Source: Streptomyces flavotricini (GTDB taxonomy: Bacteria; Actinomycetota; Actinomycetes; Streptomycetales; Streptomycetaceae). From it: a stretch of 64,000 nucleotides of DNA. The DNA lies in contig NZ_JAINUL010000001.1 in assembly GCF_020639365.1 (NCBI RefSeq), positions 852,363 to 916,362 of the forward strand, in the 5' to 3' direction. The notes below the pieces were generated by a model, which did no database searches, was not told the origin of the DNA, and saw nothing but the letters and a program-made list of their open reading frames with translations. Both the position numbers and the translations under genes were made by a program. Every line of letters starts with the position of its first letter. Position 1 is the stretch's first letter. Positions 36,009-44,395 of the stretch are shown piece after piece.

Positions 36009-37379
36009 ATGGCACCCATGCTCACCGGCTGTACACCCTGGCCCGAGAAGTTCGTCGACCGCTACTGGGCGGCCGGGCACTGGCGCGGCAACACGCTCGA
36101 CAACCTGCTGCGCGGCTGGGCCCTGCAGTACGGACCGCGGACCGCACTCGTGCACGACGGTGGCGCCCGCACCACCTACGCGGGCCTGAACCGGCGCGTC
36201 GACCGTGTGGCCGCCGGACTCCGGTTGCGTGGCCTGCGGCCCGGGCAGCGGGTCGTCGTCCAGCTGCCGAACGTTCCCGAGTTCGTCACCACCGTGTTCG
36301 CACTGATGCGCATCGGCGCGGTCCCGGTGCTCTGCCCCGTCTCGCACCGCTCGTCCGAGGTGTCCCACATCGTGCGGATCACGGAGGCCGTCGGTTACGT
36401 CGGACCCTCGACGTACCGGGGCTTCGACCACACGGCGATGGCCGCCGACATCGCCGCCGAGGGCCCCTTCCTCCGGCGGGTGTTCACCTTCGAGGCGCCG
36501 GGCGAGTCGTCTCCGTACGGCGGCTTCTCGACCGATCCGGCGGGCTGCCACTACTTCCCGCTGGGCTCCCTGGACTCCCCGCCCGGGCCGACGCCCGCGC
36601 AGAGCTCCGACCGGGTGGCGCTCTTCCTCCTCTCCGACGCCGCCACCGGCGCGCCCCTGCTCGTTCCTCGCACGCACGACGACTACGCCTACCAGGCACG
36701 GGCCGCCGCCGAGCTGGTGTCCCTCACCGAGAACGACGTGTACCTCGCCGCGCTGCCCGCCGAATCCAACCTCGCCTTCGGCTGCCCCGGCATCGTCGGC
36801 ACCCTCTCCGCCGGCGGGACCGTCGTCCTGGTCGAGAACCCGGACCGCGTCGATGACTGCCTGGCGGCCGTCGAACGGGAGCGGGTCACGATCACGTCGG
36901 TGACGCCCGACGCCGCCCGGCACTGGACCGACGCACTCCCCACGGCCCGGGCGGACTTGAGCAGTCTGCGTCTCCTGCAGGTCGGCGGCCGCGCGCCCCT
37001 GCCCCGGGCCAGCGCCGAACGGATCGGCCCCGCGTGGGGCCGTCGCCTCCAGCAGGTCTTCGCCATGGCCGAGGGGCTGCTCACGCTCACCCGGCCCACC
37101 GATCCGGACGATACCGTGCGCACCGCGCAGGGCCGCCCGCTCTCACCCGACGACGAGGTCCGCATCGTCGACGCGGACGGCGCGGACGTACCCGACGGGG
37201 AGCCCGGCGAACTCCTCGCCCGCGGCCCGTACACCCCGCGGGGCTACTACCGGGCGCCCGACCACAACGCACGCTCCTTCACCGCCGACGGTTACTTCCG
37301 CACCGGCGAACTCGCGCGGCGGACCCCGGAGGGCGGCCTGGTCATGACCGGCCGCCTCCGGGAGGGGCCGAGGCCGTAG
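36009..37379 (+). CDS. Degenerate, C-terminally truncated DhbE/EntE-like aryl-acid adenylation protein
   Basis: ATG 36009 (MAPMLTGCTPWPEKFVDRYW) follows AAGGAAG. The N-terminal domain aligns with 2,3-dihydroxybenzoate/salicylate-AMP ligases: LRGWALQYGPRTALV, VVVQLPNVPEFVTTVFALMRIGAVPVLCPVSHRSSE, LPAESNLAFGCPGIVGTLSAGGTVVL, LLQVGGRAPL and LQQVFAMAEGLLTLTRP. Two key features are gone. The P-loop reads LLSDAATGAPLLVPRTHDDY, without the Gly-Thr and Lys of TGTPK. The protein ends at GGLVMTGRLREGPRP, just after the hinge, so the mobile C-terminal domain with the catalytic Lys is missing (456 residues versus about 540). No siderophore genes surround it. It is either a decaying gene or a repurposed non-catalytic binding protein. 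Confidence 0.8.
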   Translation: MAPMLTGCTPWPEKFVDRYWAAGHWRGNTLDNLLRGWALQYGPRTALVHDGGARTTYAGLNRRVDRVAAGLRLRGLRPGQRVVVQLPNVPEFVTTVFALMRIGAVPVLCPVSHRSSEVSHIVRITEAVGYVGPSTYRGFDHTAMAADIAAEGPFLRRVFTFEAPGESSPYGGFSTDPAGCHYFPLGSLDSPPGPTPAQSSDRVALFLLSDAATGAPLLVPRTHDDYAYQARAAAELVSLTENDVYLAALPAESNLAFGCPGIVGTLSAGGTVVLVENPDRVDDCLAAVERERVTITSVTPDAARHWTDALPTARADLSSLRLLQVGGRAPLPRASAERIGPAWGRRLQQVFAMAEGLLTLTRPTDPDDTVRTAQGRPLSPDDEVRIVDADGADVPDGEPGELLARGPYTPRGYYRAPDHNARSFTADGYFRTGELARRTPEGGLVMTGRLREGPRP

Positions 37380-37427
37380 GCGGCCTTCACCCGGCCGGAG
37401 CCGGGCCGCCGGCTGCGCGCCCCGCCC

Positions 37428-38981
37428 CTACCGGGACGGCGGCGGGTTCTGGCAGCTCACGTCTGCGGCGGGCAGCCGGCCGGTGGCGAGGTACTTGTTG
37501 ACCGTGGCGTCGGCGCAGGAAGCCGGGTCGGAGAGGTACACGCCGTGCTTCTCACCGCCCAGCGCCAGCACCATCCGCGAGCCCTTGAGCGCCTTGTGCA
37601 GGCCCTGGCCGCTGGCCAGCGGGGTCATCGGGTCCCACTCGTTCTGTACGGTCAGCACATCGGCCCGGGTCTTCATGGGCGTCGGGGCCTCAAGCGGCCG
37701 CTGCCAGAAGGCGCACGGCTTGATGTTCGACGCGAAGTCCCCGTACAGCGGATACTTCGCCTTGTCCCGCACCGCGTCCCGCGCGTACTGATCGGGGTCC
37801 CGGGGCCAGGCGTCCGTGTCCCCGCACACGACGGACCAGTAGGCGGCGGTGCCGTTGTCATCCGGGTCTGCCGCCGGGCCCGCCGCCGCGGTGTTCAGCA
37901 CGGGCACCTTCGGTCCGGAACTGCGGGCACCTTCCCGCAGTTGCCCCAGATCCGGCGTACCGCCGCCCGCCGGCGGGTGTCCGGTGTCGGCCAGCGCCTT
38001 GAGGAACCGGATGACGGCCGAGGCCCCGTACGGGGAGAAGAACAGGGACGGGTCGGCCCTGAGGCCGTCACCCGTGTACTTCTCCCCGCCGTGGACGATC
38101 GGATCCCGGTCGGCCCGGGCCACCAGGTCCCAGAAGGTGGCGGACACCTCTTCGGGCGTGGTGCCCAGCCCGTACTGGTCCGAGCGCTCCGCGGCCCACC
38201 GCGTCCACCGTGCGAAGGCGGGCTCCGTCTCGGTGGCCCACACCTGCATCATGCCGCGCCAGACGCGCTGCGGGTCCACCCCGCTGTCCAGCACGAAGCG
38301 GTCGGTGCGCTGCGGGAACATCTGGGAGTACACCGCGCCGAGGTAGGTGCCGTACGAGTAGCCCAGGTACGAGATCTTCCGCTCGCCGAGCGCCTCCCGG
38401 ATCACGTCCAGGTCGCGGGCCGTGTTGCGGGTGGTGATGTGCGGGAGGACGTCGCCGGACTTCTCCCGGCACTTGTCGGCGATGCCCCGCGCCCAGGTCA
38501 CGTCCGAGGCGAAGGTCTCCGGGTGGTACGCGCCCCCGACCCCCCGCTCGGCCGCGCTCAGCCCGCCACAGGTGACCGGGCTGCTCTCGCCGACCCCGCG
38601 CGGGTCGAAGCCGATGAGGTCGTACTGCTCCCGTACGTCCTTGGGCATCTCCGTGTTCAGGACCATCGGCCGGAACAGCCCGGGGGTGCCGGGACCGCCC
38701 GGGTTGAAGAGCAGGACTCCGCGCCGCTTGCCCGGGTTCTCGCTCTTCATCCGCGATATCGCGAGATCGAGCGTGCGTCCCTCGGGGTGCTGGTAGTCGA
38801 GCGGCACCTTGAGGGTCGCGCACTCGTACGCCACCGGCTGGTCGGGACTGCAGCGGTGCCAGTCCGGCTTCTGGCGCATGTGGCCGGGGGTCTGGGCCGC
38901 GGCCGCCTGGGGCGCCGTCAGCAGGGGCAGGGAGGTCGCGACGAGTCCGACCGTGGCAAGGAGCGGTGCGAGGCGTTTCAT
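37428..38981 (-). CDS. Secreted alpha/beta hydrolase, tripeptidyl aminopeptidase (SlpD/E) type
   Basis: The 517-residue protein has a signal peptide (MKRLAPLLATVGLVATSLPLLTAPQAAAA). The fold is shown by GVLLFNPGGPGTPG (oxyanion region), YDLIGFDPRGVGESSP, the nucleophile Ser in ISYLGYSYGTYLGAVY and, near the end, VLTVQNEWDPMTPLASG (acid) and GGEKHGVYLSDPASC (His). Mature extracellular enzymes of this family release N-terminal tripeptides from proteins. Four Cys in the mature protein could form disulfides. The ribosome-binding site is poor for ATG 38981; the family usually starts MKR. Convergent with the truncated adenylation gene. Confidence 0.9.
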   Translation of the reverse strand: MKRLAPLLATVGLVATSLPLLTAPQAAAAQTPGHMRQKPDWHRCSPDQPVAYECATLKVPLDYQHPEGRTLDLAISRMKSENPGKRRGVLLFNPGGPGTPGLFRPMVLNTEMPKDVREQYDLIGFDPRGVGESSPVTCGGLSAAERGVGGAYHPETFASDVTWARGIADKCREKSGDVLPHITTRNTARDLDVIREALGERKISYLGYSYGTYLGAVYSQMFPQRTDRFVLDSGVDPQRVWRGMMQVWATETEPAFARWTRWAAERSDQYGLGTTPEEVSATFWDLVARADRDPIVHGGEKYTGDGLRADPSLFFSPYGASAVIRFLKALADTGHPPAGGGTPDLGQLREGARSSGPKVPVLNTAAAGPAADPDDNGTAAYWSVVCGDTDAWPRDPDQYARDAVRDKAKYPLYGDFASNIKPCAFWQRPLEAPTPMKTRADVLTVQNEWDPMTPLASGQGLHKALKGSRMVLALGGEKHGVYLSDPASCADATVNKYLATGRLPAADVSCQNPPPSR

Positions 38982-39311
38982 GGAAGGCGTGTCGTCTCTC
39001 TCGGGTGAAATCGCTGGTGCACCCACCTTGTTGCACCGGCGGGTACCGGCGAATCCCCTGCAAGAGCCGTCCCTGATCCCTCTCCCGTACCACGCGATAT
39101 CCGGCCAGCTGGCCGGAATCGGGCCCCGGAATTCCTCCTTCGCCCCGCGGCCACCGCCCGCGCCCCCGGTAGTCCGCTCCGCCTCAAGTACGACGTTCGG
39201 TGTGATCCGGACGGAGCACGCGCTCTCACGTGGTGCAGGTGGTGCCGGAGCCGCGGGAGGGGATGCCCGCGGCTCCGGCCGGTTCCTGCTCCTTGGTGGG
39301 CCCGTGGCGCC

Positions 39312-40661
39312 CTACCGGGCGCTGTCGGGGATCCAGGAGCCGTGGAGTCCGGCGCCCACCCGGTGGGGAAGGTGGACGGTGGCGACCCGCTCGAGGCCGG
39401 AGGCGTCCAGCACCAGGAGCTGCGACGCGTCCTGCTTGAGGTCGGAGACGACGGTCAGCAGATAGCCGTCGTCCTCACAGGTGGCATGGGCTGCGGGGAC
39501 GAACACGGCCTCGCTGGGCATGCGGGCGTCGCCGACCTGGTGGATGCGGCGGGCACCGGTCGCGCGGTCGTACTTGACGACGCCGTAGCCGCCGAGCCCC
39601 TCCTCGTTCGGGAAGGAGATGGCGTACTGGTAGCGGTTCTCGGCGCCCAGGTACTCCTCGTTGAGGGTCGGGAACTCCACCGGCAGGTCGTCGATGATCT
39701 GCTCGTCGACGGTGCCCGCGGACATGTCGAGCACCCAGCGGCGGGTGTAGGAGCGGCTGACGGGCTCGCTGCCGCGCCCGGGGGCGCCGACCCACCAGTT
39801 CCAGGAGAGCCGGAAGCCCTCGCGGTCCACGGTGGGGCCTTCCAGGACGACGCGGCCCTGGCCGTCCTCGTAGGCGTTGGAGACGTGGAGCATGTTGCCC
39901 GGTTCGATGGAGAACCAGCGGATGTGCCGGGCGCCGTCTTCTCCGCGCGGCATGACGCCGATGCGGGCGGGCTGCCGGTCGCTCCAGCTGTAGGGGATGC
40001 CGGAGGCTTCCGTGTGGTCGAAGGTGACGTTCCCCTCGACGAACACCACGTGGCGGCGGGTGAGGGCGAAGTCGTGCTTGAGCGCGGCGGTCGCCCCCGG
40101 AACCTCGGCGCTGTGGGTGATCGACCCCTTGGCGTCGGACACGTAGTGGGTCAGGAACGGCGGGAACGGCGAGGACCCGAAGAAGTGGAGTTCCCCGGTC
40201 ACGGGGTCCTCCTTGGGGTGCGCGGTCATGGCGGTGCGCAGCTTGCCGTCGAAGTCGTAGGCACCGACCGTCTCCAGCTCCGGGGTGAGCTCGAAGGGGA
40301 GGTTCGCCTCGCACAGCGCCAGGAGGCGTCCGCCGTGTTCGATGACGTGCGTGCCCGCGGCGCTGGCGGTCAGGTCGGGTCCGTGCTCGGTCATGTAGGG
40401 GGCGCCGTCCAGGGCGGGGGTGTGCACCCAGCGGTTGCGGTACCACTCGGCGCGGCCGCCGTTCAGGCGGATCCCGTGGACCATGCCGCTGCCCTTGAAC
40501 CAGTGGGTGGGCGTGACGCCGGGCTTGGGGTTGTGTCCGTTGCGCAGCAGCCGGCCGGTCAGCTCCGGGGGCAGGCTGCCCTCGACGGTGAGGCCGGTGG
40601 CGGTGACCTCCTCGGCGACGGGGGTGAAGTGGCCGGTCAGGTACGGCTTGGCAGTGCTCAT
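39312..40661 (-). CDS. Carotenoid cleavage oxygenase family protein
   Basis: A seven-bladed propeller oxygenase of about 450 residues. The four iron-binding His are visible in order: TAHPKEDPVTG, ATAALKHDFALT, NMLHVSNAYED and AGLHGSWIPD near the C-terminus. LLRNGHNPKPG and HWFKGSGMVHGIRL are typical of RPE65/lignostilbene-type enzymes. It is cytosolic and would cleave a carotenoid or stilbene double bond with O2. I prefer ATG 40661 (MSTAKPYLTGHFTP), with AAAGAGA upstream; ATG 40679 is possible. It follows the MFS gene by about 33 bases and probably shares its transcript. No carotenoid synthesis genes are in the window. Confidence 0.9.
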   Translation of the reverse strand: MSTAKPYLTGHFTPVAEEVTATGLTVEGSLPPELTGRLLRNGHNPKPGVTPTHWFKGSGMVHGIRLNGGRAEWYRNRWVHTPALDGAPYMTEHGPDLTASAAGTHVIEHGGRLLALCEANLPFELTPELETVGAYDFDGKLRTAMTAHPKEDPVTGELHFFGSSPFPPFLTHYVSDAKGSITHSAEVPGATAALKHDFALTRRHVVFVEGNVTFDHTEASGIPYSWSDRQPARIGVMPRGEDGARHIRWFSIEPGNMLHVSNAYEDGQGRVVLEGPTVDREGFRLSWNWWVGAPGRGSEPVSRSYTRRWVLDMSAGTVDEQIIDDLPVEFPTLNEEYLGAENRYQYAISFPNEEGLGGYGVVKYDRATGARRIHQVGDARMPSEAVFVPAAHATCEDDGYLLTVVSDLKQDASQLLVLDASGLERVATVHLPHRVGAGLHGSWIPDSAR

Positions 40662-40694
40662 GGCTGGTGTCTCTTTCATGGAGGTGATGTGTGG

Positions 40695-42203
40695 TCAGGC
40701 CGCTTGTTCGGCACGGGCTTTGGGATGGGCGGGTACGCCCGGGGTGGTTTCGGTGGTCCGGGTGCGCGGCTTCGCGCTGCGGGTGAGGAACAGGGCGAGG
40801 AGGGCCGTGGCCGCCAGGACCGCCGCGGATACGGTGAAGGCGGTGCGGTAGCCGGCCGTGAGGGCTTCCAGTGGGGGCGTTCCGGCGGACGCACCGGCGG
40901 TGACGGATCCGGCCAGTGTGGCGAGGGCGGCGAGGCCGATCGCCCCACCGACCTGCCGGGTGGTGTTCACCAGTCCCCCGGCCAGACCCGCGTCCTGCCG
41001 CGGGACGCCGTCCACGGCGAGTGCCGTGAGCTGGACGAAGGCGACGCTGAGGCCCAGCCCGACCAGGACGCTCGGGCCGAGGACGTCCGTCAGGTACCTT
41101 CCGTCGGCGCTCATCCGCGACAGCCACAGCAGCCCGGCTGCCTCGGTCAGCAGGGCCGCGGTCACGGTCGCGGTGGCTCCGGCGCGCCGGGCGAGGCGCG
41201 GGGCGAGCGCGGAGCCGAGCATGTGGGCCATGGCGAGCGGGAGTTGCCCCGCTCCGGTGGCCAGGGGGCTCGATCCGAGGACTTGTTGCTGGTAGAGCGG
41301 CAGGAAGAAGAAGAGGGCGAGCCATACGGAGCCCAGCAGGGCCATCAGCAGATTGCCGGCGGCGACCCGGCCGGTGGCGAACAGACGTGCCGGGATCAGC
41401 GCGTCGGGCCGACGCAGCTCGATCACGGTGAAGGCCGCGAACAGCGCGGTGGCGGCGCCGAGGGCGCCCAGCACCCGGCCGTCGGTCCAGCCGGCCCCTC
41501 GGGCGGTGGTCAGGCCCCAGACCAGGCCGGTCAGGGCGAGGGTGACGGTCGCGGTCCCCAGCAGGTCGAAGCGCCCGGCCGCCTCCCGCCCGGCGTCCCG
41601 TCCCGCGTCGCGGGGTACGAGTACGGCCACGGCGGCCAGGACCAGCGCCGATCCGAGCGCGACCGAGTGGAAGATCCAGGGCCAGCCCCAGGCCTGGGTG
41701 AGCGCCCCGCCGAGCAGGACACCGCCCGCCGCTCCCGCGCCGGAGACCGCTCCCCAGACGCCCAGGGCCCTGCCGCGCTCGGGGCCGGACGCGGCCCGGT
41801 CCATCGCGAGGGCGAGGGCGGCCGGGGCGATCGCGGCGGCCCCGAGTCCCTGCACCGCGCGCGCCGTGATCAGCACGGTGGCGGAGGTGGCCAGCCCCGC
41901 CGCCAGCGAGGCCAGCGCGAAGAGGGCGAGTCCGGCGATCAGCACCCGGCGGCGGCCGAGGAGGTCGGCGACCCGGCCACCCGCCAGGAGCAGCGCCCCG
42001 AACGCCAGGCCGTAGGCGTTGACCACCCAGGTGGTTCCGCCGTCCGTGAGGCCGGTGCCTGCCCGGATCTGCGGGAGCGCCACGTTGACGATCGAGGTGG
42101 CGAGCATGACGGTGAACTGGGCGGCGGCGAGTGCCGCGAGGACCGCTCCCGGGCCGGGGGGCCGACGTACTGACCGGTCCGTCTGCGCGTGTGCGTCGTT
42201 CAT
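40695..42203 (-). CDS. MFS transporter, DHA2/EmrB-QacA type
   Basis: The 502-residue protein shows about 14 hydrophobic segments. Signature motif A is GGRVADLLGRRRVLIAG and motif C is GVWGAVSGAGAAGGVLLGGALTQAWGWPWIF. DHA2 proteins export drugs or metabolites using the proton gradient. ATG 42203 is used; nine more bases (to 42212) would also be open. It is the first gene of a two-gene unit with the carotenoid oxygenase. Paired GGAC-N3-GTCC repeats just upstream suggest tight control, probably by the AAA-HTH regulator next door. Confidence 0.9.
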   Translation of the reverse strand: MNDAHAQTDRSVRRPPGPGAVLAALAAAQFTVMLATSIVNVALPQIRAGTGLTDGGTTWVVNAYGLAFGALLLAGGRVADLLGRRRVLIAGLALFALASLAAGLATSATVLITARAVQGLGAAAIAPAALALAMDRAASGPERGRALGVWGAVSGAGAAGGVLLGGALTQAWGWPWIFHSVALGSALVLAAVAVLVPRDAGRDAGREAAGRFDLLGTATVTLALTGLVWGLTTARGAGWTDGRVLGALGAATALFAAFTVIELRRPDALIPARLFATGRVAAGNLLMALLGSVWLALFFFLPLYQQQVLGSSPLATGAGQLPLAMAHMLGSALAPRLARRAGATATVTAALLTEAAGLLWLSRMSADGRYLTDVLGPSVLVGLGLSVAFVQLTALAVDGVPRQDAGLAGGLVNTTRQVGGAIGLAALATLAGSVTAGASAGTPPLEALTAGYRTAFTVSAAVLAATALLALFLTRSAKPRTRTTETTPGVPAHPKARAEQAA

Positions 42204-42217
42204 GGGGCACACACTCG

Positions 42218-42268
42218 GCGCGGACGGTGTCCACTATCCAGGCCCTGCGGGCGCGGACGCTGTCCACT
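42218..42268. promoter_or_regulatory. Two 18-bp direct repeats, each with a GGAC-N3-GTCC palindrome
   Basis: GCGCGGACGGTGTCCACT (42218-42235) and GCGCGGACGCTGTCCACT (42251-42268) differ at one base and are 33 bases apart (three helical turns). Further GTCC and GGAC elements follow at 42271-42299. They lie between the MFS start and the AAA-regulator stop and look like a cooperative operator. Confidence 0.6.
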
Positions 42269-42328
42269 CCTGTCCGCAACCGTCCACGAGGTGCGGACGG
42301 CCCGGCCGGCGGCACGCGGCCGCCGTCC

Positions 42329-44329
42329 CTACCGGGGGTCGTGCAACTCCTGCTGCCACAAGGCTTCGCAGAGCAGGTCCAGGCCCTGACGCAGGTGACG
42401 GCGGTAGGTGCCGTACGGCAGGCCGAGGCGCCGGGCGGCGGCCTCCTGGGTGGGCGCACCGGAGAAGTAGCCCGCCGCCAGGGCCTCGCGGGCCCGGACT
42501 CCGCGCGGATCACCGGCGAGTTCGTCGACGGCCCGGCGCAGCAGGGCACGCAGCTCGTCCACCGGGTCGGCGAAGTCGGCCGCGAGACGCGTGCGCATCA
42601 GCGCGCAGGCCGCGAAGGCGCCCGCGTCGCGCCAGTGGGCGAGGGCCTCGCGCACGGCCTGGTCGAACGCGGCCCGCGACACGGGCGACGGCCCGGACCG
42701 GACCGGTTCGTCGGTGGCCGATATGAAGCGCATGAGCCATGACTCCACGGGTACGTGGCGCCAGTCCACCCCGAAGACCCCGTACGTGTGGTCACCGACG
42801 CGCGGGCGGGCCCCGGTGTCGTCGAGGGTGCCCTTGACGCGCGCCGCCCACGTCTCGGCGTCCCGGTACACGGCGAATCCGTACGCGCGGCCGCGGGCGC
42901 GGGCCGCCTCGGCCTGGGCTCGGGAGCTGCTCAGGTCGATGACGCGCGAGGGAACCTGGTACCGCTCGGGGTAGATCGAGAAGCGGCTGACCCCGATGTG
43001 CTCGCCGGGGCTCACCGGCTCGACGGCGTCGGTGTACTGCCACGCGGCGGCGACGACCGGGTCGGTGGCGAGGTCCTGCGGGTCGGGCGGGGCCGGCAGG
43101 GCGAGTCGGGCCGTGAACGCCACGATCCGGCCCGTGCTCACGAGCCGGTAGACGCTGAAGGCCTCCGGCTGGCGCCGCGCCCAGTAGCGGACGAGCTCGG
43201 CGGAGGCGGCTCCCTCGGTCTCCTCCGTCATCCGCAGCACGGCATGCATGTCGTCGGGGTGCAGGGGCCGGTCGTGCACCTCGTCCTCGCGAGACCAGGA
43301 GCGCAGCCGGGCCAGGGTCGCGCCTTCCCGGAAGAGGTAGAAGAGTTCGTCGGTGACGGTCCACACCCGTTCCTCGGGTGCTTCGCGCAGGATGCGCAGG
43401 TACTCGTCCGCGAGGCGCCGGCGCATCGTCTCGAAGGCGTTGGGCGCCCGCCAGCGCAGGTCGGCGGCGAGCGTCTCGCGTGCGGCGTCGTGCGGGTGGA
43501 GCCCGCGGTGGGTGGATTCCATGAACGGCAGGTCCCGCAGCCAGGAGAAGAGCTGATGGGCATCCTCTTCGGGCAGCACCGCGGTGAGCAGTTCCTCGGA
43601 CGTCGAGTGGGCCTGCGCCGCCACCTCCAGGGCGCGGCGGTGGGCCGCCGTGGGCACCTCTCCGATCAGCCCCGCCAGCAGGGTGCGCAGTACGTCCGCC
43701 GTGGGGGCCCAGATCTCCTCGCGGCCGCAGCCCTCCGATCCCGCCGCGGCCGCCAGGGACAGGGCCAGTGGGTTGCCTCCGGCGAAGCGCAGGACGCGGT
43801 CCCGCAGCTCGGGCCGGATGTCCGCCGCGGCGAGCAGGCTGCGGGCCTGTCCCTCGGAGAAGGGCTCCAGTTCGGTCACGTGCAGGAGCCGGGACCAGGC
43901 CGGGTCGGCGGTCCACTGCGGCTGCGGGGCGCGTCGGCCGGCCAGGACGACCAGGGTGTCGTCCGCGGCGCGGGGCAGGAGGTGGTGCCACAGCCAGCTC
44001 TCCAGCCACTGGCAGTGCTCGAAGGAGTCCACGAACAAGACCGTGCCCGGAACGTCCAGGAACGGGCCGGCGGCGCGCTCGAAGTCGGCCGGATCCCGGC
44101 TGACGAACCGCCCGTCGAGTTCGACGAGGAGTCGGCCGGCCGCTCGGGCGCGGTCCGCCAGGCGGCGCAGCAGCGTCGACTTCCCGATGCCGCCCGGCCC
44201 GCACACGTAGAACGCGAACGGGGCCTGCGGATCGCCGGCCAAGGCCTCTTCGAACCGGCCGAGTTCCTCGTCCCGGCCGACGAAGGCCCGTACGCGCGCC
44301 CTGCTCAGTCTTTCCCCCACGGACACCAT
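42329..44329 (-). CDS. AAA/NB-ARC-type ATPase with C-terminal HTH, putative regulator
   Basis: ATG 44329 follows GGGAG. The 666 residues start with FVGRDEELGRFEEALAGD and a P-loop GPGGIGKSTLLRRLADRA. Walker B-like VPGTVLFVDSFEHCQWLESW and sensor-like VVLAGRRAPQP follow. A long helical middle region and a GNAT-like portion (about 400-560, PVSPGEHIGVSRFSIYPERYQ) come next. The end (FSGAPTQEAAARRLGLPYGTYRRHLRQGLDLL) is a helix-turn-helix of sigma-4/LuxR type. Streptomyces encode many such large ATP-dependent regulators. Its position between a P450 and the MFS-oxygenase pair, next to repeated operators, suggests it controls one or both. Confidence 0.82.
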   Translation of the reverse strand: MVSVGERLSRARVRAFVGRDEELGRFEEALAGDPQAPFAFYVCGPGGIGKSTLLRRLADRARAAGRLLVELDGRFVSRDPADFERAAGPFLDVPGTVLFVDSFEHCQWLESWLWHHLLPRAADDTLVVLAGRRAPQPQWTADPAWSRLLHVTELEPFSEGQARSLLAAADIRPELRDRVLRFAGGNPLALSLAAAAGSEGCGREEIWAPTADVLRTLLAGLIGEVPTAAHRRALEVAAQAHSTSEELLTAVLPEEDAHQLFSWLRDLPFMESTHRGLHPHDAARETLAADLRWRAPNAFETMRRRLADEYLRILREAPEERVWTVTDELFYLFREGATLARLRSWSREDEVHDRPLHPDDMHAVLRMTEETEGAASAELVRYWARRQPEAFSVYRLVSTGRIVAFTARLALPAPPDPQDLATDPVVAAAWQYTDAVEPVSPGEHIGVSRFSIYPERYQVPSRVIDLSSSRAQAEAARARGRAYGFAVYRDAETWAARVKGTLDDTGARPRVGDHTYGVFGVDWRHVPVESWLMRFISATDEPVRSGPSPVSRAAFDQAVREALAHWRDAGAFAACALMRTRLAADFADPVDELRALLRRAVDELAGDPRGVRAREALAAGYFSGAPTQEAAARRLGLPYGTYRRHLRQGLDLLCEALWQQELHDPR

Positions 44330-44395
44330 GGCGGCTCCCAACTTCCTTGTGCGTGACCCGGCTTCGGCAGGTCGAACGGAGATCCTAACGGAGGG

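Noticed and set aside
36009..37379. Functional siderophore adenylation enzyme belonging to the zinc cluster
   Set aside because: The catalytic Lys-containing P-loop and C-terminal domain are missing, no NRPS genes are adjacent, and it lies beyond the signalling module with no Zur-like site.
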